Positions 26,491 to 34,767 of a stretch of 51,332 bases of DNA are shown in pieces. The first letter of the stretch is position 1; each line of letters starts with the position of its first letter. The stretch is from an uncultured Caulobacteraceae bacterium (GTDB taxonomy: Bacteria; Pseudomonadota; Alphaproteobacteria; Caulobacterales; Caulobacteraceae). Made by a program: the position numbers and the translations under genes. The DNA lies in assembly GCA_903929535.1 (NCBI GenBank), contig CAIYVC010000029.1:1-51332 (forward strand), read 5' to 3'. A model generated the notes under the pieces. It had not been told where the DNA came from. It saw nothing but the letters and a program-made list of their open reading frames with translations, and made no database searches.

Positions 26491-27630
26491 TCACGCTTGC
26501 GTGAGAGCTTCCCGAGCCTTGCGGCGGCGGCCCGGCGCCGCGGCGGACGCCTTACTGGGATCGGGAGCTGCGGCGTCGGCGGTTTCCGGCTCCCCGTCGC
26601 TGGACAACAGGATCGCCACCCACCGGGCGCCGGGGAACTGCTCGCAGATCACCATCAGGCTGACCGTCAGAGGGGTGGAGAGGAACATCCCCGGCACGCC
26701 CCAGACCAGACCCCAGAAGGACAGGGCCAGCAGGATCACCACCGGGTCGAGGTTCAGGCTGCGCCCCTGCATGCGGGGGAAGACGATGCTGCCCATGATC
26801 AGCTGGATCACCGTCAGCCCCGCCAGGATCACGCCCGGCTGCCAGTAGGTGGAAAACTCCACCAGGGCGAACATGGGCGGCAGGAACTGGCCGACCATCC
26901 CACCGATGATCGGCACATAGCTGGTGACCAGGATCAGGAAGCCCCAGAAGACCGCATTGGGCATGCCCACCGCCGCCAGGACCACGGTGGAGGCCACTGC
27001 GATCATCAGGCCGGTTACGGTCTGAATCCACAGATAGCGCTCGATGCCGTTGCGGATGTGCTGGAAGGCGGTCAGGGCGTTGCCGCGCTCCTCGTCGTTG
27101 CGGAACAGCCGCTCGGTCTTGCGCTGAAATCCGGTCCGCGAGGCGAACAGGAAGCCCAGATAGATGAGGATGAACAGCAGGTTGGAGATCATCCCCTGCA
27201 GGGTCTGGGCCACGCCGCCGGCGTATTTGGCCGGATCGAGCTGGCGCGCCAGCCGCTCCACGGTCGGCGGCGAATGGATGTGCAGCCGCGCGCCGACATC
27301 GCGGATGATGGCGTTCAGGCGCGGGGTATCGGCCATCAGCTGACCGATGAAGCCCGGCGCGTTGCCGGCGATCAGCACCACCGTGACCCCGAACCCGGCC
27401 ACGGTGACCAGGATCGCCAGACCGAGGGCGATGGGCTCCGACAGGGCCGCGAAGCGGGTCCGCAACACCCGCGACAGGCCGTCGATGATGACCATCAGGA
27501 ACAGGGCCAGCAGCAGGGGCGTCAGGATCGAGCGCAGCAGGAACAGCGCCGCGCCCCCCGCGATCACCGCGATGAACATCAGGGCGTTGCGGGCGGTGGC
27601 GGACACCTGGGGCTGGGGAAGGGTGGTCAT
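26491..27630 (-). CDS. AI-2E family (PerM-like) transporter
   Basis: Integral inner-membrane protein of 379 residues in the UPF0118/AI-2 exporter family, with about seven membrane segments: two near the N-terminus (16-50), one at 68-90, then after an extra-membrane loop (100-140) further segments to about 335. The family hallmark near the C-terminus is visible as LDPVVILLALSFWGLVWGVPGMFLSTPLTV in pieces. A cytoplasmic Ala/Pro/Arg-rich tail ends it. Members export quorum signals, act as Na+/H+ antiporters or have no assigned substrate, so substrate is left open. Stands alone between GNAT and gdhZ genes. Confidence 0.92.
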   Translation of the reverse strand: MTTLPQPQVSATARNALMFIAVIAGGAALFLLRSILTPLLLALFLMVIIDGLSRVLRTRFAALSEPIALGLAILVTVAGFGVTVVLIAGNAPGFIGQLMADTPRLNAIIRDVGARLHIHSPPTVERLARQLDPAKYAGGVAQTLQGMISNLLFILIYLGFLFASRTGFQRKTERLFRNDEERGNALTAFQHIRNGIERYLWIQTVTGLMIAVASTVVLAAVGMPNAVFWGFLILVTSYVPIIGGMVGQFLPPMFALVEFSTYWQPGVILAGLTVIQLIMGSIVFPRMQGRSLNLDPVVILLALSFWGLVWGVPGMFLSTPLTVSLMVICEQFPGARWVAILLSSDGEPETADAAAPDPSKASAAAPGRRRKAREALTQA

Positions 27631-27669
27631 GTCGCTGATCTAACGCTTCAAACCGCGATCCGGCTATGG

Positions 27670-28167
27670 TTACGGCGCAGCTTCTTTTGCATCCGCCGCC
27701 AGCGCCGCCAGGGCGTCCCCGCTCAGGCGCCGGATGGTCCACTCGTCCATCGCCTCGGCGCCGAGCCGGTCGTAGACGCCGATGGCCGGGGCGTTCCAGT
27801 CCAGCACCGCCCATTCCATCCGGGCCAAGCCCTCCTCAACGCAGCGGCGCGCCAGAGCGGCCATCAAGGCCCGCCCTGCTCCCTGGCCCCGGGCGCTGGG
27901 GGCCACGAACAGGTCCTCCAGATAGATGCCGGCGCGGCCGCGGAAGGTGGAGAAGTTGTAGAACCACAGGGCCAGACCGACCGGCTCGCCATCGGCCTCG
28001 GCGATGTCGCAGAAGACGCGGGGCTTGGGGCCGAACAGGGCGGCGGCAATGTCCGCTTCCGTGGCGTCGACGGCGTGCAGCAGCTTCTCGTACTCGGCCA
28101 ACTGGCGGATCAGGCCGTAGATCAACGCCGCGTCGGCGGGCTGGGCCGAGCGGACGGCGAGAGTCAT
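27670..28167 (-). CDS. GNAT family N-acetyltransferase (diamine acetyltransferase-like)
   Basis: Acetyl-CoA-dependent acetyltransferase of 165 residues. The CoA-binding motif A is at about 92-107, LFVAPSARGQGAGRAL, preceded by the strand GRAGIYLEDL. The block GIYLEDLFV, together with the later WAVLDWNAPAIGVYDRLGA, is close to spermidine/spermine acetyltransferase-type sequences, so a polyamine or similar amine is a fair guess. Two or three bases separate it from the membrane-protein gene upstream, so the two share an mRNA. Confidence 0.88.
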   Translation of the reverse strand: MTLAVRSAQPADAALIYGLIRQLAEYEKLLHAVDATEADIAAALFGPKPRVFCDIAEADGEPVGLALWFYNFSTFRGRAGIYLEDLFVAPSARGQGAGRALMAALARRCVEEGLARMEWAVLDWNAPAIGVYDRLGAEAMDEWTIRRLSGDALAALAADAKEAAP

Positions 28168-28171
28168 CGGC

Positions 28172-28588
28172 CTAGAAGGGATGGCCGGCGTGGGGAGCGG
28201 AGACCATGGTCAGCAGAGCGACGGCCAGCAGGCCGGCGCCCAGGCGCTGGCCCTTGGTCATCTTGGCGAAGGCCTGCTCCTGGCTGAGAGCGCCGCTCTT
28301 CATCCGGCGGATCGGGCCTCCAACCAGGGCGCCCTGTACGCCCGCCGCGACGATGGCGCAGAGCGCGCCGGCGGCCAGCACCATCTCGGGAGGCCCGAAC
28401 AGGCCCCGGTGGAACAGCGACCACAGTCCGCCGCCGCTGAACACTGCCAGAGTCGCCGCCAGCATCTGCCAGCGGAACATCTTCTGCGACCCCGCCCCCA
28501 TGGAGCGCGCCAGGATGAAGGACGACAGCAGCCAGAACAGGGTGGCCAGGATGTGCAGGCCGTAGAGGGCGATCAGGACGGGGGGCAT
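28172..28588 (-). CDS. Four-helix integral membrane protein, unknown function
   Basis: 138 residues with four clear hydrophobic segments: LIALYGLHILATLFWLLSSF (about 5-24), LAATLAVFSGGGLW (about 43-57), MVLAAGALCAIVAAGVQGALV (about 69-89) and LGAGLLAVALLTMVSA (about 116-131). A His and several Arg/Lys are between segments 2 and 4. The arrangement recalls small CopD-like or DUF2269-like membrane proteins, but I cannot place it. It is directly upstream of the GNAT gene on the same strand (four-base gap). Confidence 0.8.
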   Translation of the reverse strand: MPPVLIALYGLHILATLFWLLSSFILARSMGAGSQKMFRWQMLAATLAVFSGGGLWSLFHRGLFGPPEMVLAAGALCAIVAAGVQGALVGGPIRRMKSGALSQEQAFAKMTKGQRLGAGLLAVALLTMVSAPHAGHPF

Positions 28589-28641
28589 CGGATGACTCCT
28601 AGGAGCCGTCTGGATACACCGCTCGTTGTCGCCCCGCCACG

Positions 28642-29178
28642 TCAGCCTTCCGCCAGGCCCTTCAGCTTGGCCAAGCCCTGCTCGAAGGACGGCCCGACCA
28701 TCTTGTCCATGTTCATCAAGGTATGCATGACCTTGGTTCTCAGGTTCGCCGGCCCGTGCATCGACCAGACGACCGCCGTCACGCCCGGCTCGGCTGTGGG
28801 CTCAAAGGTGAATTCGGCCACGTTGTGGGCCTCGAACGGCTTGAAGAAGTGCAGCTTGATGCCGACGCGCCTGGGCTCGACCTCGATCATCTCCATGCGG
28901 CCGACCCCGGTCTTCTTGCCCTGCCAGTCGTAGACGGCGCCGACGCCGCTCTTGGCGCCGGAATAGGTCCGCTGCAGCTCGTCGCCCGGCACGCCCTCCC
29001 AGGGCGACCACCCCGTCCACTTTTGAAAATCCACCACATAGAGCGTGATGGCCTCGGGCGGCGCCTTGATCTGGGCGCTGCGGGCCAGACGGAACACATT
29101 GGGCTTGCCGGCGGCCACGATCAGCACGATGGCGATGGCCACGACGATAATGGCGGCGATTACGGCGACTATCTGCAT
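28642..29178 (-). CDS. Membrane-anchored SRPBCC (polyketide cyclase/START-like) protein
   Basis: 178 residues. The N-terminal membrane segment (IVAVIAAIIVVAIAIVLIVAAG, about 3-24) is followed by an SRPBCC fold: KAPPEAITLYVVDFQKWTGWSPWE (about 38-61) and the barrel strands VYDWQGKKTGVGRMEMIE through AVVWSMHGPA. Members bind hydrophobic ligands in a cavity; many are annotated polyketide cyclase. The closing amphipathic helix (SFEQGLAKLKGLAEG) is present, so the domain looks complete. It precedes the membrane-protein/GNAT pair on the same strand. Ligand unknown. Confidence 0.85.
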   Translation of the reverse strand: MQIVAVIAAIIVVAIAIVLIVAAGKPNVFRLARSAQIKAPPEAITLYVVDFQKWTGWSPWEGVPGDELQRTYSGAKSGVGAVYDWQGKKTGVGRMEMIEVEPRRVGIKLHFFKPFEAHNVAEFTFEPTAEPGVTAVVWSMHGPANLRTKVMHTLMNMDKMVGPSFEQGLAKLKGLAEG

Positions 29179-29452
29179 CTATGAACTCCCCCGAGTTTGA
29201 GCGGTCTGCTCCTAGGACGCTGGAGCCGCCGCCGATCCGACAATGCGGTGAAAACTATCCCTTCGCCACCTTGCGCCGCGCATCGTTGTCCTGAATCAGC
29301 CGATCCAGACCTGAACAGTCAAAGGTCTCCTGAAGACGACATGCAACCCGGCTGCAACCGAGGATCCGGCACGGACAACGCCATACTACGCAAACAGCAT
29401 TCACCTGGCCCCTAAAGGGCCTGCTTTCCTTCGTCTGGCAGGGATCTCGAAT

Positions 29453-29527
29453 TGGAGCGGGCGATGGGATTCGAACCCACGACCCCAACCTTGGCAAGGT
29501 TGTGCTCTACCACTGAGCTACGCCCGC
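29453..29527 (-). tRNA. tRNA-Gly (anticodon GCC), CCA encoded
   Basis: Read on the minus strand the cloverleaf is complete: acceptor GCGGGCG with CGCCCGC, D-arm GCTC-AGTGGTA-GAGC, anticodon stem CAACC/GGTTG with loop TTGCCAA (anticodon GCC), T-arm GTGGG-TTCGAAT-CCCAT, discriminator T, and an encoded CCA. The 274-base stretch downstream (29179-29452) holds no gene I can support; it contains a small GGCCC/GGGCC hairpin at about 29407-29421 without a T-run. Confidence 0.97.
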
Positions 29528-29639
29528 GCTCCTGGACATCCGAGTGGTGTAGGCCGGACGCCCGTTTTCAAGAGGGCGGCTTATGGCAGAGGCCCCGGCG
29601 GTTGGCAAGGGGTCCGCCGCAAGGCCGAATCGTCGCGCC

Positions 29640-30386
29640 TCAAAGCCCGAGCCGCGGGCCCTTCAGCCGGCGCTTGTTGACGTGGTCGGTGGGCGCGGGG
29701 CCGATCTCCTCGGGCATCTCCCCGCGGAAGTAATAGCGTTGCCAAGCCTCGCGCATGGTCTCCGGATCGCGGGCGAACAGGCGCTTGTTGAAGTCGCCGC
29801 GCTGCTTGGCCCAGGCTTCGTACTGGTTCTTCAGCGGCCCGTTGCCCTCCAGAGAGCGCTGCACCACGTCGAAGGACTCCAGCTGCTTGTCCTGCATCAG
29901 GGTGATGAAGCAGAAGGGCTCGCCTCGATCGAAGCGGACCTTGCCCGGCCGGGTGAAGATCCAGTTCATGGTGAAGGGGAAGGGCAGCCAGTCGGTCTCT
30001 ACCAGGGCGGTCAGGGGCTGGGTCCCGTCCTTGATGTGGTTGGGCGGGCCCGACACCCACATCGACCAGCGCACCGGCGTGCGGAACAGATAGCCCGGGT
30101 GGAAGGTCATCACCCCATGCGAGAAATGGCTCTTCACGAACTCATGGAAGTCCGGATGAGGCGTGTCCGGCGTGAAGGTGATGTCTTCCTGGTTCTTGCC
30201 GCCGTTCCATTCGGCGGTGAAACCCATCGGGCACAGCAGCTCCCAGCCGGTGGTGTTGGCCATGGTCAGGGGCAGGCAGCGATAGGGATGACGCTGAGCG
30301 AAGCGGTCCATCCACAGCCGGTCAGGCCGGCCCGGCACGATTTCCGGCGGGCGGGCGGCGGTGGGAAAGCATTCCAGTTCGGGCAT
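29640..30386 (-). CDS. DUF6065-like conserved protein
   Basis: 248 residues, no signal peptide or membrane segment. The aromatic-rich sequence has a distinctive pattern: PEIVPGRPDRLWMD (about 14-27), YRCLPLTMANTTGWELLCP (about 35-53), FHPGYLFRTPVRWSMWVSGPPN (about 96-117) and WLPFPFTMNWIFTRPG (about 133-148). These match what I remember of DUF6065, a family of unknown function in proteobacteria. The abundance of Trp, Pro and Phe suggests a compact beta-rich enzyme-like fold. It is divergent from the YbaK-type gene with 72 bases between. Confidence 0.75.
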   Translation of the reverse strand: MPELECFPTAARPPEIVPGRPDRLWMDRFAQRHPYRCLPLTMANTTGWELLCPMGFTAEWNGGKNQEDITFTPDTPHPDFHEFVKSHFSHGVMTFHPGYLFRTPVRWSMWVSGPPNHIKDGTQPLTALVETDWLPFPFTMNWIFTRPGKVRFDRGEPFCFITLMQDKQLESFDVVQRSLEGNGPLKNQYEAWAKQRGDFNKRLFARDPETMREAWQRYYFRGEMPEEIGPAPTDHVNKRRLKGPRLGL

Positions 30387-30458
30387 CGGCTGCTTTTCGC
30401 TGAGGGGACCAGTGCAAAACCCCTAACCACTCGCCGGGCTCTGCGCTAGAGGCGTGGC

Positions 30459-30980
30459 ATGGATACGCCCGCGACCCCGGCCGACCTGTTCGCCTTCCTG
30501 GACAGGATCGGCGTCCGGCACACGACGCTTGAACACGAGGCGGTGTTCCGCGTGGAGGAGGGTCAGTCGATCAAGGCGGCCCTGCCGGGCGGCCACACCA
30601 AGAATCTGTTCCTGAAGGACGCCAAGGGCCAGATCTGGCTGATCTGCGCGCTCGGCGAGACCCAGATTGACCTGAAGCGCCTGCCGCCGGTGATCGGCGC
30701 CGCCCGGCTGTCGTTCGGCTCGGCGGACCTGCTGCACGAAGTGCTGGGCGTGCGGCCGGGCTCGGTCAGCCTGTTCTGCCTGATCAACGACACCCAGCAT
30801 CGCGTGCGGCTGGTGCTGGACGCCGACCTGCTCAAACCCGAGCCGATCAATTTCCATCCCCTGACCAACACCGCCACCACCGCCATCTCTCAGGACGGAC
30901 TGCAGCAGGTGCTGCGAACACTGGGCATCACGCCCCAGGTCGTCGATTTCGCCCGGCTGGAGCTTGTCTCGCCTGTCTGA
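30459..30980 (+). CDS. YbaK/ProX-type aminoacyl-tRNA deacylase
   Basis: Trans-editing factor that hydrolyses misacylated tRNA, probably Ala-tRNA(Pro) or a related mischarged species. 173 residues of the free-standing INS-domain family. The conserved lysine region is [18 protein letters not shown] (about 46-63), the block usual for PrdX-type deacylases, and [13 protein letters not shown] (about 104-116) completes the core. The tRNA specificity cannot be read from sequence. First gene of a plus-strand run leading to cnoX. Confidence 0.88.
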   Translation: MDTPATPADLFAFLDRIGVRHTTLEHEAVFRVEEGQSIKAALPGGHTKNLFLKDAKGQIWLICALGETQIDLKRLPPVIGAARLSFGSADLLHEVLGVRPGSVSLFCLINDTQHRVRLVLDADLLKPEPINFHPLTNTATTAISQDGLQQVLRTLGITPQVVDFARLELVSPV

Positions 30981-31049
30981 TGTTGCGAGGGGAAGGGCGC
31001 GGGACCATTTTAGCGGCGAGGCGTTGAGACGCCGCCACGGAGTTTGACC

Positions 31050-31946
31050 ATGTTGCTGGGAGAAACCGGCGCCGCCCCGGCGGACAAGTCCAACATCAAG
31101 GACGGATCCGACGCCAGCTTCATGGCCGACGTGATCGAGGCCTCCAGCGTCCAGCCGGTGATCGTCGACTTCTGGGCGACCTGGTGCGGACCGTGCAAGA
31201 CGCTGGGTCCTGCCCTGGAAAAGATCGTCGAGGCGGCCAAGGGCGCGGTTAAGCTGGTCAAGATCGACGTCGACAAAAATCCCGCCGTCGCCGGCCAACT
31301 GCGCGTGCAGTCCATCCCGACCGTCTACGCCTTCGTCGATGGCCAGCCGGTGGACGGCTTCCAGGGCGCCTTGCCGGAAAGTCAGCTGAAGGCCTTCGTC
31401 GACAAGCTGATCGGCCCGGTCGGTCCCGGCGAGATCGATGAGGTTCTGGCTCTGGCCAACGAGTCGCTGAAGCTCGGCGACATCGGCGGGGCCGCCCAGG
31501 CCTTCGCCGAAGGCCTGCAGATCGACCCCGGCAACCTCAAGGCCCTGGCAGGCCTCGCCCGCTGCTATCTGGCCGAGGGCGATGTCGAGCGAGCGCGCGA
31601 GGTGGTCAGCATGGCTCCCGAAAGCGCCAAGGACCCCGAGCTCGACAGCGTCAAGGCGGCCCTGAGACTGTCCGAGGAGGCCCCGTCCGAAACCCGCGCC
31701 CTGGAGCAGCGGCTGGCGGCCAACGCAGACGATCATGAAGCCCGGCTGGACCTGGCCAAGGCCTACGCCGGCCAGGGCGATTTCGCCAGGGCGGCAGACC
31801 AGCTGCTGTTCATCATCGAGCGCGACCGCGAATGGAACGACGGCGCGGCGCGCAAGCAGCTCCTGACCGTGTTCGAAGCGGCCGGGGCTGGATCGGACGT
31901 GGCCCGCCAGGGCCGGCGCCGCCTGTCCTCCCTGCTGTTCTCTTGA
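31050..31946 (+). CDS. cnoX: Chaperedoxin CnoX (thioredoxin plus TPR domains)
   Basis: Redox-linked holdase that protects proteins from over-oxidation and passes them to GroEL. ATG 31050 is chosen for its GGAG, seven bases upstream; a TTG six bases earlier is in frame. The thioredoxin domain (about 15-115) has an intact active site WCGPC with Cys46 and Cys49. In E. coli CnoX the first cysteine is lost; the Caulobacter protein keeps both and is an active reductase, which this one matches. The C-terminal half (about 125-298) is TPR-like, with AQAFAEGLQIDPGNLKALAGLARCYL. The LON-domain gene follows after 14 bases. Confidence 0.92.
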   Translation: MLLGETGAAPADKSNIKDGSDASFMADVIEASSVQPVIVDFWATWCGPCKTLGPALEKIVEAAKGAVKLVKIDVDKNPAVAGQLRVQSIPTVYAFVDGQPVDGFQGALPESQLKAFVDKLIGPVGPGEIDEVLALANESLKLGDIGGAAQAFAEGLQIDPGNLKALAGLARCYLAEGDVERAREVVSMAPESAKDPELDSVKAALRLSEEAPSETRALEQRLAANADDHEARLDLAKAYAGQGDFARAADQLLFIIERDREWNDGAARKQLLTVFEAAGAGSDVARQGRRRLSSLLFS

Positions 31947-31960
31947 GCGGCCGCTCGCCG

Positions 31961-32611
31961 ATGGACGAAAAGGTCCGCGCCGAAGACCTGCCCCAGGTGA
32001 TCCCGGTCTTTCCGTTGGACGGCGCCCTGCTGCTGCCCCACGCCTCGCGCCCGCTCAACATCTTCGAGCCGCGCTATCTGAACATGCTGGACGACGCCAT
32101 GGCCGCCGAACGGATCATCGGCATGGTGCAGACCGCCGGGGGCGGCCGCGACAGGCCGCATCTGGCACACATCGGCTGCGCCGGACGCGTGACCAGCTTC
32201 ACCGAGACCCCGGACGGCCGCTATCTGGTCACCCTGACCGGCCTGGCGCGCTTTCGCCTGCAGGACGAACTGTCCGTGCAGACCCCCTACCGCCAGGCCC
32301 GCGTCGACTTCAACGCCTTCGCCGATGACCTGAAGCCGCTGCCCGAGGAAGCCAGCGCCGAGCGCGGCCGCCTAATGGAGGCCCTTAAGCGCTATCTGGA
32401 GCACCGCAGCCTGCGCATCGACTGGGGCGCGGTCGATGACGCCCCGGTGGAGGCGCTGGTCAACAGCCTGTCCATGGCCCTGCCGTTCGATTCCGGCGCG
32501 CTGCAGGCGCTGCTGGAGGCCGCGACCCTCGATGATCGCCGCGAGACCCTGATCGCCCTGTTGGAAATCGATGGCTCGTCCTTCGATGACGACCACGCGC
32601 AAGTGCAGTAA
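31961..32611 (+). CDS. LON substrate-binding (N-terminal) domain protein
   Basis: 216 residues consisting of a stand-alone Lon N-terminal domain without the AAA+ or protease parts. It begins MDEKVRAEDLPQVIPVFPL and shows FPLDGALLLPHASRPLNIFEPRYLNMLDDAM (about 17-47, in pieces) followed by RVTSFTETPDGRYLVTLTGLARFRL. The family (LonN/YbaW-like) is widespread and may bind misfolded proteins, but its role is unproved. Being just downstream of cnoX fits a part in protein quality control; this is inference from context. An upstream in-frame extension overlaps cnoX and is rejected. Confidence 0.9.
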   Translation: MDEKVRAEDLPQVIPVFPLDGALLLPHASRPLNIFEPRYLNMLDDAMAAERIIGMVQTAGGGRDRPHLAHIGCAGRVTSFTETPDGRYLVTLTGLARFRLQDELSVQTPYRQARVDFNAFADDLKPLPEEASAERGRLMEALKRYLEHRSLRIDWGAVDDAPVEALVNSLSMALPFDSGALQALLEAATLDDRRETLIALLEIDGSSFDDDHAQVQ

Positions 32612-32620
32612 AGGGATCGC

Positions 32621-32824
32621 ATGTCCGACCTCGCCCCCATCCACGCCGCCCTGGATCCGCGCCTTCTGGAGGTGCTGGTCTGCCCGGTGACGCGCACGCC
32701 CCTGACCTACGACCGAGCCCGGGGCGAACTGATCAGCAAGGCCGCCAAACTGGCCTATCCGGTGCGTGACGGGGTGCCGGTCATGCTGCCCGAAGAGGCC
32801 CGGCCCCTGGCCGACGGCGAATGA
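32621..32824 (+). CDS. Trm112/UPF0434 (YcaR)-like small protein
   Basis: 67 residues. The core [21 protein letters not shown] (about 11-31) and [18 protein letters not shown] (about 44-61) are the family pattern. Unlike many relatives it has only one cysteine in the zinc-ribbon position, as is usual for bacterial YcaR. Trm112 in eukaryotes stabilises methyltransferases; the bacterial function is not settled. Nine bases follow the LON-domain stop and its own stop overlaps the next start by four bases. Confidence 0.9.
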   Translation: MSDLAPIHAALDPRLLEVLVCPVTRTPLTYDRARGELISKAAKLAYPVRDGVPVMLPEEARPLADGE

Positions 32825-33183
32825 CAGCCCGGCCCTGGCCGGTCGAGCTCAGGCTCAATCCCGCCGCCGACCTGCTGACCGTCAGCTTCGATGACGGCGC
32901 CGTCCATTTGCTTGAGGCCGAATACCTGCGGGTGATGACGGGCAGCGCGGAGGATCGCGGCCACGGTGCGGGTCCACGCCCACCCGTCCCCGGCAAGAAG
33001 AATGTCAGGATCACCGCCGTGAACCCCGTGGGCCGCTACGCCGTGCGCCTGGTGTTCGACGACGGGCACGACACCGGCCTCTACAGCTGGGACCTGCTGC
33101 ACCAGCTGGGCGCCGAGCGCCAAACCCTGTGGGGCCAGTATATCGCGACCCTGGAGAAGGCCGACTGTCCCGCTAGCGGCTGA
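32821..33183 (+). CDS. DUF971 domain protein
   Basis: 120 residues, one gamma-butyrobetaine hydroxylase N-terminal-like (DUF971) domain. Features are [18 protein letters not shown] (about 9-26), [10 protein letters not shown] (about 30-39), and the end [22 protein letters not shown] (about 76-97). In this family the aromatic/histidine pattern near the C-terminus (DxHDTGIYSWD) is characteristic. Function not established; DUF971 proteins are often near iron-sulfur and Mrp genes, though not here. Its end overlaps the convergent Cys-rich gene by 11 bases. Confidence 0.9.
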   Translation: MTARPWPVELRLNPAADLLTVSFDDGAVHLLEAEYLRVMTGSAEDRGHGAGPRPPVPGKKNVRITAVNPVGRYAVRLVFDDGHDTGLYSWDLLHQLGAERQTLWGQYIATLEKADCPASG

Positions 33184-33382
33184 TGGTCAACGGGCAGACC
33201 GTGGTTGATGGAACCGTCACCTCGGCCCCCGCCCCGGCGCAGTTGTAAAAGCAGGTTTTGGTCGCCCCCTCGGGCTTTTCTCCCGTCTTGACGCAGATGG
33301 ACGCGACATGGACGTCCTGAGACGGGGCGGGATGGCTCGCCGTCGTCGATAGGGCCAGACCGAGGGCCGCCAGCAGCCGCAT
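33173..33382 (-). CDS. Small secreted four-cysteine protein
   Basis: 69 residues from ATG 33382, two bases after the monooxygenase stop, so the two genes are coupled. A signal-like N-terminus (MRLLAALGLALSTTASH) is followed by a mature part with Cys30, Cys44, Cys48 and Cys63: ICVKTGEKPEGATKTCFYNC and later TVCPLTISR. This layout (Cys, TGE, TKxCxYxC, then CPLTI) recurs in short alphaproteobacterial secreted proteins as I recall; probably two disulfides in the periplasm. Function unknown. Its 3' end overlaps the DUF971 gene on the other strand. Confidence 0.7.
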   Translation of the reverse strand: MRLLAALGLALSTTASHPAPSQDVHVASICVKTGEKPEGATKTCFYNCAGAGAEVTVPSTTVCPLTISR

Positions 33383-33384
33383 CG

Positions 33385-34653
33385 CTAAAGCGCCTCGCCG
33401 CGCAACAACCTCGGCAGATCGCCCACCGCGCCCCCCGCCTCCTGCATGAAGAAGCGTCGCGCCGGGCCGATGGCGTTGACCACCCCCATCCCCGCGCCCC
33501 GCGCGGCGCGGACCAGGGGATTGTCGTTGGAGAACAGGCGGGTGAAGCCGTCGGTGGCCGCCGCCAGCATGACATTGTCGAATCGCCGCCAGCGGGCGTA
33601 GCGCTCCAGCACGATCGGCGAGCCTAGATCTTCGCCTAGCCGCATGGCGTCTACCAGCACTTCGGCCAGAGCGGCGATATCCTTCAGCCCCAGGTTCAGG
33701 CCCTGGCCGGCGATGGGATGCACAGCGTGGGCGGCGTCTCCGATCAGAGCCAGACGCGGCGCGGTCATCCGTTCGGCGAGGTCCAGCGCCAGGGGGTAGA
33801 TAAAGCGGCCCGGTTGCGCGGTCGCGGCGCCCACGAAGTCGCCGAACCGGCGGTCCAGATAGGATTGGAAGGCCTCGGGAGACGCCGCCATCAGCGCCTT
33901 GGCCGAGGTATCGCTCTCGGTCCAGACCAGGCTGGCGCGGTTTTCGGTCAGGGGCAGGATGGCGAAGGGGCCGCTGGGCAGGAAATGCTCGTGCGCCACG
34001 CCTTGGTGGGGCTGTTCCAGGTCCACCGTGGCCACCACGCCGGTCTGGCCATAGGTCCAGCCGACCACGCCGATGCCGGCCGTCTTGCGCAGGAAGGAAT
34101 TGCGCCCATCGGCGGCGATGGCCAGAGGCGCCGTCAGCCGTCGCCCGTCCGCCAGGGTCAAGGTCACGCCGCCGTCCTGGAAATCCACCTTCTGGATCGT
34201 TGCAGGCGCCAGCACCTGCACGCCCGCCGCTTTCACACCCTTGGCTAGGGCCACGCGGATTCGGCGGTTTTCCAGCAGGTAGCCAAGGGGCTCGCCCTCT
34301 ACCCGGTCGGCGATCTCGGCGGAGTCGAAGCGCAGAACGAAGGGCGAGGCGGTCTTGCGCGACGCAGCCCCAGGAGCGCGGCCGTCGGTCACCATGATCT
34401 GTTCGATGCGCTGGGCATGGGGCTCCAGCTCCGCCGCCAGCCCCAGCGTCCGCCACTGGCGGAAGGCGGAAAAGGCGATGGCGGAGGCGCGGCCGTCGAA
34501 GGTCTCGGTCCATTGGTCCGACAAAGGCGCGCGGTCGATCAGGATCGGCTCCAGCCCGCCGGACTTCAGCGCCAGGGCCAGGGTTGCTCCGGCCATGCCG
34601 GCGCCGACGATCAGCACATCGGCGCGAAGGGTCTGCGGGGCGGGTTCGCTCAT
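33385..34653 (-). CDS. UbiH/UbiF-family FAD-dependent monooxygenase (ubiquinone synthesis)
   Basis: Aromatic-ring hydroxylase of the UbiH/UbiF/UbiL group, adding hydroxyl groups to the ubiquinone ring. 422 residues. The FAD fold is VLIVGAGMAGATLALALKSGG (about 13-33, Rossmann), FDGRASAIAFSA (about 52-63) is the family loop, and LIGDAAHAVHPIAGQGLNLGLKD (about 300-322) is the FAD ribose/pyrophosphate motif. Which ring position it hydroxylates cannot be told. It is monocistronic apart from the small secreted protein gene following, and is divergent from ftsK. Confidence 0.92.
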   Translation of the reverse strand: MSEPAPQTLRADVLIVGAGMAGATLALALKSGGLEPILIDRAPLSDQWTETFDGRASAIAFSAFRQWRTLGLAAELEPHAQRIEQIMVTDGRAPGAASRKTASPFVLRFDSAEIADRVEGEPLGYLLENRRIRVALAKGVKAAGVQVLAPATIQKVDFQDGGVTLTLADGRRLTAPLAIAADGRNSFLRKTAGIGVVGWTYGQTGVVATVDLEQPHQGVAHEHFLPSGPFAILPLTENRASLVWTESDTSAKALMAASPEAFQSYLDRRFGDFVGAATAQPGRFIYPLALDLAERMTAPRLALIGDAAHAVHPIAGQGLNLGLKDIAALAEVLVDAMRLGEDLGSPIVLERYARWRRFDNVMLAAATDGFTRLFSNDNPLVRAARGAGMGVVNAIGPARRFFMQEAGGAVGDLPRLLRGEAL

Positions 34654-34709
34654 GACCCCATATGCCGCCAGGGGCCGGGCGGCGCCAAGTCTTCAAGAAG
34701 AGCAGCGGG

Positions 34710-34725
34710 GTAAACACGCCTTAAC
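34710..34725 (+). promoter_or_regulatory. CtrA-like box upstream of ftsK
   Basis: GTAA-N7-TTAAC is one mismatch from the CtrA consensus TTAA-N7-TTAAC and lies about 43 bases before the ftsK start. CtrA is the cell-cycle master regulator of this order; control of ftsK by it is plausible but unproved here. Confidence 0.35.
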
Positions 34726-34767
34726 CATCCCTGCCGCATACCTGCCCGGATAGATCGGGAGAGACCT

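Noticed and set aside
29255-29497. 80-residue minus frame beginning in the tRNA-Gly gene
   Set aside because: Its first part (GSWVRIPSPAP) is the usual false translation of a tRNA, and the rest has no family pattern.
29179-29527. Integration (att) site at tRNA-Gly
   Set aside because: No integrase gene, no direct repeat of the tRNA end and no foreign-looking genes beside it.
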